The translations under genes were made by a program, and so were the position numbers. The notes beneath the pieces were generated by a model. That model ran no database searches and was not told the DNA's origin. It saw only the letters and a program-made list of their open reading frames with translations. Below, in pieces: positions 1-4,575 of a DNA stretch of 8,342 nucleotides. This DNA is from DATGIQ01 sp035295665 (lineage in GTDB: Bacteria > Planctomycetota > Planctomycetia > Gemmatales > Gemmataceae): positions 1 to 8,342 of the forward strand of contig DATGIQ010000435.1 of assembly GCA_035295665.1 (NCBI GenBank), given 5' to 3'. The first letter of the stretch is position 1. Each line of letters starts with the position of its first letter.

Positions 1-2
1 GG

Positions 3-464
3 CAGGAGGCGGAGGAGGCCCATAGCGCACCAGAAGCAGACGTAACCGACAGCGAGCGGAACGATCAGCAGTCGGTTCGATTCAACAAAAACGGAACGAT
101 CAGCTGTCGGAAAAAACGGAACGATCAGCTGTCGGTTCGCAACTATCCTAGGATCGTCGACTACCTGGCGCACGCAGGCTCCTATTACTGTTTGGACTCG
201 CACAACATTGATCTGAGAAATTACGAGGCGGAGATCGAGCACTGGCCCATACGATATCGTGCCGATTTCAACCAGCGAGCGGATTATGAGCTGAGTGCGT
301 TCCACGGAGAGAATGCCTTGGACGTGATTCTCACATGGGACGGGCATGCGGATTTGCGGGAAAGCCTTAGCGAGAGCTATCGGCAAGTCTATTCTCACGG
401 CCGGTTACAAGTTTTCTTTCGCAAGTCCGCACGCTCCGACGCAGAAGCAGAACGGCAGCAGTAG
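3..464 (+). CDS. C-terminal part of a larger protein of unknown function (5' end outside window)
   Basis: The frame is open without a stop from base 3 to the TAG at 462-464, so this is the 3' end of a gene that starts left of the window. A TTG at 192 could be mistaken for a start, but the open frame runs through it and I see no ribosome site there. The first 46 or so visible residues are charged and repetitive, including the pattern RNDQ(Q/L)SVR twice. The rest, from NYPRIVDYL onward, is a compact alpha/beta-looking domain ending in SYRQVYSHGRLQVFFR and a short polar tail. That ending weakly recalls the soluble C-terminal domains of GT39-type membrane glycosyltransferases, which often end with a 'Y..V...G...VF.R' strand; this is a guess. 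No catalytic motif or membrane segment is visible. The gene converges with the minus-strand regulator at 734. Confidence 0.6.
   Translation, partial: QEAEEAHSAPEADVTDSERNDQQSVRFNKNGTISCRKKRNDQLSVRNYPRIVDYLAHAGSYYCLDSHNIDLRNYEAEIEHWPIRYRADFNQRADYELSAFHGENALDVILTWDGHADLRESLSESYRQVYSHGRLQVFFRKSARSDAEAERQQ
57..139. repeat. Cluster of three CGGAACGATCAGCTGTCGG repeats
   Basis: Three copies are seen at 57-79, 92-110 and 117-139. Copies 1 and 3 share 23 bases (CGGAACGATC...GTCGGTTCG) with one mismatch (A70 versus T130); copy 2 matches the first 19 bases of copy 3. The step is 35 then 25 bases, 60 in total. Short A-rich spacers lie between copies. An inverted half-copy, AACCGACAGC, sits at 44-53 and pairs with GCTGTCGGTT at 128-137. 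Each full copy is itself a degenerate palindrome (CGNANCGA, seven bases, TCGNTNCG). The cluster lies inside an open reading frame. It could be a coding minisatellite, a dispersed repeat that inserted in frame, or binding sites for a regulator. Confidence 0.8.
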
Positions 465-733
465 GGAATCGGACGTTAACTGCGGCCTGGCGGAGGCGCT
501 GGTCCTAGCGATCCACGTTTGACGTAATAGGTGGCCAATGGGGCGCGCGTCCCGTTTTGCGCGAGAGACCTCCGGCCTCGGCCTTGTCGCACATAATGGC
601 CATTATCTACCGTGGCCGGGGCTGGCGCCGGGCAGCGTCAGGCACGGGCTCAGAGCTGGTTGTCCCAGATGGCGGCCGTCTGGCGCTGCCACAGACTCAC
701 GGAGCCGCAGGCCACTCAGCGAAGGGGGCCGGT
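465..733. other. Intergenic region between convergent genes; no supported gene
   Basis: This 269-base stretch separates the stop of the plus-strand gene (464) from the stop of the minus-strand regulator (734). Plus-strand open frames of 84-97 codons beginning at 538, 557 and 612 run into the antisense of the regulator, have Arg/Gly/Ala-rich low-quality translations and lack a clear ribosome site, so I do not call them. The region holds a 14-bp perfect palindrome (593-606) and several short GC inverted repeats, such as GTC TGGC GCT GCCA around 679-692. I see no hairpin followed by a T-run on either strand, so no classical terminator, and no recognisable transposase remnant. Confidence 0.5.
593..606. 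repeat. Perfect 14-bp palindrome ATAATGGCCATTAT
   Basis: ATAATGGCCATTAT is identical to its own reverse complement. It is AT-rich at both ends, in otherwise GC-rich intergenic DNA. It could be a binding site for a dimeric DNA-binding protein or a cruciform. It lies between two converging genes, which is not the usual place for a promoter operator, and no start codon follows closely. The sequence supports its existence; its function is unknown. Confidence 0.55.
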
Positions 734-1000
734 CTATGGTGCTGCTTCACGCGCGTGCAGGGTTGCGAGAATCTTCTTGCCGCGCTCGGTGAGGCGGCGC
801 TTTTGGCTCTTACTGCGCGGCTTCGCGGGGACGGTGAAGGCAATTAGGCCCAACCCGTCGAGCCGGTCGAGGGCTTTGCGCACATTGCCGGTGATCGTTC
901 GGTAGCCCAGAGCGGTGACCAGGTCGGCTTTGGCGAGGGGCTGCCCTGCTAGTGCATGCAGGAGGCGACGTTCGGTATCGTTCAAATCAGCGGCGAGGCT

Positions 1001-1048
1001 AACTAGGTCCCCAACTAGGTCCTCAACTGCGCCCTCAACAGGGACCTG
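1001..1048 (-). repeat. 12-bp in-frame tandem repeat in the regulator's inter-domain linker
   Basis: Four consecutive 12-base units, read on the plus strand, are AACTAGGTCCCC, AACTAGGTCCTC, AACTGCGCCCTC and the more diverged AACAGGGACCTG. On the coding strand they encode four-residue steps (VEGA, VEDL, VGDL) in the linker between the ATPase-like domain and the winged helix. Because the unit is a multiple of three, changes in copy number would alter linker length without shifting the frame. Confidence 0.7.
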
Positions 1049-2044
1049 AAGAAAGGCGGGGTGGATCGGCAGTTCGAGGCGGAAGAAGGTGCGCTCCTCG
1101 TCGGTAATGAGCTGCTGCGGCGGCGAGCCGTTGTGGGCCATGGCTTCGCGCATCTTGGGGATGCCGGTGCACCGTCCTTCGGTCAGGTCGAGTTCTTTGA
1201 GGAAGTCGCCGATGCGGCGATTGCGGTAACGCCGCGAGACGATGCGTTCTTTCTGCAAATCCGCAAGCGCCACCGAGCGGTCGGGGCCGGGGTAGCTCAG
1301 CACGAGGATTTGGTCGGGCAGTACCTGGACCTCGATGGGCTCGCGCAGCTCATAGCTGCGGTGGTAGACAGCGTTGACCAGCGCCTCTTCCAGAGCCGCA
1401 TACGGGTAGTTGAACACGCGCATCGCCTCGGCGCGGTCCGGCACTTTGGTGACGCGCTCGGTGACGACCGCACTTTGCAGATGACGCAAGGCGGTGCGGA
1501 GCTGGTGATCCAAGGGACCGCTGAAGGTATGTTCCTCGATGGGCCCGGTCACGCCTTGGGGAAAATGCACGACCTTGATCCGCGCGGTCGGGAAGAAGCG
1601 CTCCGGCTCGGAGTTGAAGAACAGCACGCCGACATTGCGCGGCCGCGGAGCCTCGGCCGGTCCGCCGGTGATGGCCATCTGGCGGCACAGCTCGGCAAAG
1701 GGGATGCGCTCGGCAGTGCGGTAGAGGCGGCTGCTGACGGTACGCAGATAGGCGCGGATCAGCGCCAGGCTGAGGTCGGCCAGTTCGGCGGTGTGGCAAA
1801 GCCGGTCATCGAAAGGCACGGCCGGGGCCAAGGCCAGCAATTCTTTCAGGTCGCCATTCTTGGCGACGATCGTACTGGCGAAGCGGCGAATGTAGTAGGC
1901 GTAGTCCTTCTCCTTGGCCGTCACGTCTTTGGGCACGCGATACGGCCGGTCTTGACCGCCGGGACACCAGATGACCAGGACGGAGACGCCGTCGATCTCC
2001 TCGACGGCAAGGATCGGAGCGTAATGCGGCTGGATGAGATTCGT

Positions 2045-2047
2045 CTA
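2045..2047 (-). other. In-frame amber codon interrupting the AlbA_2 domain
   Basis: On the minus strand the codons read GAG CTG CTG CAA TAG ACG AAT CTC ATC (ELLQ-stop-TNLI). In this family a hydrophobic residue, often Leu, normally stands here, in the helix leading to the 'NLI(Q/E)P' motif. A single T-to-A change from TTG would produce the TAG. The frame is intact on both sides, so this is a point nonsense change and not a frameshift. Confidence 0.8.
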
Positions 2048-2353
2048 TTGCAGCAGCTCGTTTTGGACGCGGTTGATCTGCGTCGCCGGGATGCCTGCCG
2101 GAGGCAGGACCGGGTTGCCCTCCTGTTCGGCGATGCCGACGAGGACATAGCCGCCGCCATAGTTATGAAAGTCGTTGGCGAAGGCGCAGATGGTGCGCAG
2201 GATCGCCGGCGGATTCCAGCCCTGCTTGAACTCCAGGCGGTCGCTCTCGACCTTGCCACCTTGCAGTAAGTCGGCGAGGCGAACCGGGAGAGGGTAGCTC
2301 TGGGGCGGCAGTTTCGTGGGGTTCGGCTTGGCGGTGGGGCGTTTGTTGGCCAT

Positions 2354-2498
2354 GGTCGGCATCCTGCCAGGGGAACGTTTCACCCACTGTGCCGTGCGGC
2401 CGGAGTTTTGGCAAGTGGAAGAGGCTCCTTGTACCGGTTTTCGTCCGCACTTTTGATCCTGCTGGCGAAGCCAGGTTGTGCAGGAACGGTCGGAGGGA
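2354..2498 (-). other. Spacer between small gene and regulator, with an imperfect hairpin
   Basis: This 145-base gap separates the stop of the small gene (2499) from the regulator start (2353). Just downstream of the stop lies an imperfect inverted repeat at 2457-2485: outer arms TCCTGC/GCAGGA enclose an inner stem CTGGC-GAA-GCCAG that shares one base with the outer arm. On the minus-strand transcript it is followed by A residues and not a U-run, so it is not a classical terminator. I see no convincing -35/-10 promoter pair. The regulator may be co-transcribed with the two small genes. Confidence 0.35.
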
Positions 2499-2849
2499 CT
2501 AGCGCTGTCTGCCGCCGGCGTGCTTGCGCTCGGCCTCACGGGCAGCGAGGCCTGGATGGCCCGCAGGAGCCGGCTCCTGCGGATCGGCCTCCTGGCTGTG
2601 CTGGGCGGCGTGGGCCCGGGTCTGCTCCTTGACCCAGGCGTGGGCCTCGCGGAACATTTCCGAGAGTTCGAGGAAGTCCTGTTGCTTAAAAGAAGTGGTG
2701 TCATGCCATTGTCCGGCCTCGTCGTTGTACGATTTGGCCGGCGTGGCCGTATACCACGGCCCTTTGTCGCTGTCGTGCTTCCAGAGGGCCAGGGCGACGC
2801 CGCTGCCGGCGCTGCCGCGTATCTTGTGGGCAGGTCGGTTGTCGCTCAT
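2499..2849 (-). CDS. Small conserved protein of unnamed family, possible nucleic-acid-binding fold
   Basis: The protein has 116 residues. ATG at 2849 is chosen because GAAAGG lies 8 bases upstream and the family-like sequence begins there (MSDNRPAHKIR). Visible features are HKIRGSAGSGVALALWKHD, GPWYTATPAKSY, GQWHDTTSF, then a helix DFLELSEMFREAHAWVKEQ, and a disordered, charged tail rich in Ala, Gln, Glu and Pro. I associate this pattern (HKIR..., WK, GPWY, SY, SF, then a helix ending in W) with short uncharacterised planctomycete proteins. Four short beta strands followed by one helix would suit a PC4/Whirly-like single-strand DNA binder, but that is inference from predicted pattern only. 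The gene lies between the unrecognised gene upstream, whose frame overlaps it, and the broken AlbA_2 regulator downstream, so the three may share a transcript. Confidence 0.7.
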   Translation of the reverse strand: MSDNRPAHKIRGSAGSGVALALWKHDSDKGPWYTATPAKSYNDEAGQWHDTTSFKQQDFLELSEMFREAHAWVKEQTRAHAAQHSQEADPQEPAPAGHPGLAAREAERKHAGGRQR

Positions 2850-3204
2850 GGGGGCGGCCTTTCGGTTGGTTGCGAGAGACGGATGGACCCAGCGACGTGC
2901 CTTCCAGGCAGGCTTCGGACGGCTTGCCGGCCTCGATGTTCTCCCGGATGCAGTACTCGTCATCCCGGGCCCGCTCAGAGTAATGGTCCCAATGAATGAA
3001 TTCGCGCAGGACATCAGCCTGCTCGCGCCAAGTGAGTTCGGCGAACGCGACAGGCGGGCCGGTCTGCAGCTCGGTAAGCGTGCCGTCAAACGGCACCATG
3101 CCACACCACATATCTTCGTACACAAACTGGCGGCCGGTCAGCTCCTGGATGTCGCGGAGCAACTGCCGCTCAGCCGCCTCGGGACTGTGGTTGTGTTTTT
3201 CCAT
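2701..3204 (-). CDS. Small protein of unknown function; C-terminal end uncertain
   Basis: ATG at 3204 follows an excellent ribosome site (GAGGTGA, about 5 bases upstream). The GTG at 3213 lies inside that site and is not used as start. Residues 1 to about 100 look like a real, mostly helical acidic protein: EAAERQLLRDIQELTGRQF, MWCGMVPFDGTL, FAELTWREQADVLREFIHWDHY, ERARDDEYCIRENIEAG. I do not recognise the family. From about residue 100 the translation turns Arg/Pro/Gln-rich, and from codon 119 it overlaps the next gene in another frame until TAG at 2701. This is unlikely to be natural. In the third frame a TGA at 2848-2846 overlaps the next gene's ATG as ATGA, the usual layout for coupled genes, so a frameshift near 2880-2930 may have removed the true end. 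Confidence 0.6.
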   Translation of the reverse strand: MEKHNHSPEAAERQLLRDIQELTGRQFVYEDMWCGMVPFDGTLTELQTGPPVAFAELTWREQADVLREFIHWDHYSERARDDEYCIRENIEAGKPSEACLEGTSLGPSVSRNQPKGRPHERQPTCPQDTRQRRQRRRPGPLEARQRQRAVVYGHAGQIVQRRGRTMA

Positions 3205-3253
3205 ATGGCTCACCTCAATTCGTGCGTGGTTGGTGAAGTCGCTCTAACCCTTA

Positions 3254-3268
3254 GCGAAGGACCTTCGC
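3254..3268. repeat. Near-perfect palindrome GCGAAGGACCTTCGC
   Basis: Seven bases on each side pair around a single central A (GCGAAGG-A-CCTTCGC). As RNA it would form a 6-bp stem with a GAC loop. It sits in the 107-base gap between the flavoprotein stop (3312) and the start of the small gene (3204). No T-run follows on either strand, so a protein-binding site or transcript-processing hairpin fits as well as a terminator. Confidence 0.45.
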
Positions 3269-3285
3269 GGGCGCGTCCGGCTTGT

Positions 3286-3322
3286 GCACTGCAATGGTGC
3301 GAGTTCGAATCCTAGGGCGCCT
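3286..3322 (+). other. tRNA 3'-end-like sequence, possible attachment-site remnant
   Basis: GTTCGAATCC at 3303-3312 matches the near-universal tRNA T-loop core, followed by CTAGGGCGCC-like acceptor sequence. No complete tRNA can be folded: the 5' T-stem (GCGAG) does not pair with the 3' side (CCTAG), and no matching 5' acceptor strand occurs upstream. The minus-strand flavoprotein gene ends inside this element, its stop being 3314-3312. A tRNA 3' end without a tRNA body is the form left by site-specific integration. No integrase or second copy is in the window. Confidence 0.3.
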
Positions 3323-4556
3323 GTGCCGCCGCCGAACCGGCTAGCCAACCGGTACTGAACGCCGCCTGGAAATTGTAGCCGCCGATCGGCCCGTCCAGGT
3401 CGAGCACCTCCCCTGCAATGAAGAGCTCGGGTACGCGCTTGCTCCGCATGTTTCGCGAATCGACTTCATCCAGGGCAATGCCGCCGGTTGTTACCTCGGC
3501 CTTGCCGAAGCCGAGCGTACCGGTGACGCCCAGGCGCAACCGTTTGAGTGCTTGGAGCAGCCGGGCCCGGTCCGGACGGCTGAGTGCAGCGGCCTTACGC
3601 TCCACTGGTTGGCCGGCCAAGGTTAAGATCGTGTCGCACAGCCGCCGCGGGAGCATTTCAGCAAGTAGAACGGCGAGCTGTTTCTTGCCCGAAGCGATGG
3701 ACTCGTTGCGAAGATAATCCTCGACGGCCGCCTCGGAAAATGTTGGCAACAGGTCCAGCTCCAGCTCCAGCGTCTGGGGGCGAGCGTGCCGGCTAATAAC
3801 TCCACTGATATCCAGAGCGGCGGGTCCCGTTAAACCGAAGTGGGCGAAGAGCAACGATCCGCGGCGGGACGCCAGACATTTTTGATTGTCGAACAAGCGG
3901 AGCGCCATAGTGGGAAGCGTAATCCCACGGAGGTCTGCCACCCAGGGCGCTGACACCGTGATTGGTACCAGGGCCGGTCGCGGCGGCACAATCGTGTGTC
4001 CGAATCGGGCCGCGATGGGATAGCCGTCTCCGGTGGTCCCACATCCCGGATACGATTGCCCACCGGTCGTCAGAATCACGCGGTGAGCCGTCAGAACGCG
4101 CACAGGTGTCGTGAGGGAAAAGCCCGGATCGGTCCAAGCCATGTCGAGCACGGGCTCCTGGAGTGCGAGCACGGCACCGCTCGTGCGCAGCCGGCGCAGC
4201 AACGCATCCAGGACATCGGTCGCCTTGTTGCTAACGGGAAAGACCTTGCCAGTCTCTTCAACCTTGGTGGGCACTCCTGCCGACTCGAACAACGCAATGG
4301 TCTCCTCCACTCCCAAGGCCGCCAAGGCGGAGTGGAGAAATCGGCCGGGGGGCCCGAAGGCTTCGACGATGCCTCGGTTATCGGTGGCATGCGTAAGATT
4401 GCAGCGGGTGCCGCCCGACATGAGGATCTTGACGCCAGGCTTGCGATTCTTTTCCAGCAGCAGGGTACGCCGGCCCTGTTCCGCAGCCTGACTGGCCGCC
4501 AGCAACCCGGCCGCGCCGGCGCCAATCACCACGACATCCCAGGAATGTTCTCCCAT
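3312..4556 (-). CDS. HI0933/YhiN-family FAD-dependent oxidoreductase
   Basis: The protein has 414 residues, a usual length for the HI0933-like flavoprotein family (PF03486; it includes BaiN and proteins annotated 'aminoacetone oxidase family FAD-binding enzyme'). The N-terminal Rossmann motif is GAGAAG at residues 12-17, with E35 at the end of the second strand to bind the FAD ribose. The family signature follows at 41-53 (GVKILMSGGTRCN). Further on are TTGGQSYPGCGTTGDGYP, LLFAHFGLTGPAALDISG and the C-terminal FAD-binding block GEVLDLDGPIGGYN, ending at about residue 395. All key motifs are present, so it looks intact; the substrate cannot be told. ATG 4556 is chosen because the family fold begins at once and it lies 19 bases after the upstream gene's stop; GTG 4616 would overlap that gene and add an unconserved basic tail. 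No clear ribosome site is seen, so translation may be coupled. Confidence 0.9.
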   Translation of the reverse strand: MGEHSWDVVVIGAGAAGLLAASQAAEQGRRTLLLEKNRKPGVKILMSGGTRCNLTHATDNRGIVEAFGPPGRFLHSALAALGVEETIALFESAGVPTKVEETGKVFPVSNKATDVLDALLRRLRTSGAVLALQEPVLDMAWTDPGFSLTTPVRVLTAHRVILTTGGQSYPGCGTTGDGYPIAARFGHTIVPPRPALVPITVSAPWVADLRGITLPTMALRLFDNQKCLASRRGSLLFAHFGLTGPAALDISGVISRHARPQTLELELDLLPTFSEAAVEDYLRNESIASGKKQLAVLLAEMLPRRLCDTILTLAGQPVERKAAALSRPDRARLLQALKRLRLGVTGTLGFGKAEVTTGGIALDEVDSRNMRSKRVPELFIAGEVLDLDGPIGGYNFQAAFSTGWLAGSAAAQAP

Positions 4557-4575
4557 CGCAGGCAAACCAGCAGGA

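Larger units (their letters stand above)
734..2353 (-). pseudogene. AlbA_2/Schlafen-like ATP-binding transcriptional regulator, interrupted by an in-frame amber stop
   Basis: Reading from ATG at 2353 gives one continuous 540-codon frame to TAG at 734, broken only at codon 103 (TAG, 2047-2045). Both halves belong to one family. Codons 36-80 show the AlbA_2 core (ESDRLEFKQGW, CAFAND, GGGYVLVGIAEQEG). After the stop, TNLIQPHYAPI, VLVIWCPGG and YYIRR finish that domain. Codons 314-334 (FNYPYAALEEALVNAVYHR) and about 390-430 (EGRCTGIPKMREAM, TFFRLELP) match the HATPase_c_4 / RecG C-terminal-type domain. Codons 459-530 form a winged helix ending in KPRSKSQKRRLTERG. Family members are RNA/DNA-binding or putative ATP-dependent regulators. 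AGGA lies about 8 bases before ATG 2353; ATG 2359 is an alternative. If the stop is real, the products are a 102-residue AlbA fragment (2045-2353) and possibly a 400-residue protein from GTG 1936 (734-1936). A sequencing error or amber read-through is also possible. Confidence 0.82.

Noticed and set aside
57..139. A CRISPR array
   Set aside because: Repeat copies are only 35 and 25 bases apart, giving spacers of about 6-12 bases, far too short, and the stretch is in an open frame with no cas gene in the window.
1061..2269. A 402-codon plus-strand open frame opposite the AlbA_2 regulator
   Set aside because: It is the antisense of a well-recognised domain protein; its translation shows no family motifs and mirrors the codon pattern of the minus-strand gene in GC-rich DNA.
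2045..2704. Extending the regulator's N-terminus to 2704
   Set aside because: The extra residues are Ser/Arg/Pro-rich, unlike the family, and overlap the preceding gene; the start at 2353 has a ribosome site.
2524..3315. A 263-codon plus-strand open frame opposite the two small genes
   Set aside because: The minus-strand frames have good ribosome sites and family-like sequence; this frame is Ala/Arg/Ser-rich and starts without a ribosome site.
3241..3322. A complete tRNA gene ending at about 3322
   Set aside because: No D-arm, no valid anticodon loop (the candidate loop TGCAATG lacks the U33-type T) and no pairing 5' acceptor strand; only the T-loop core is present.
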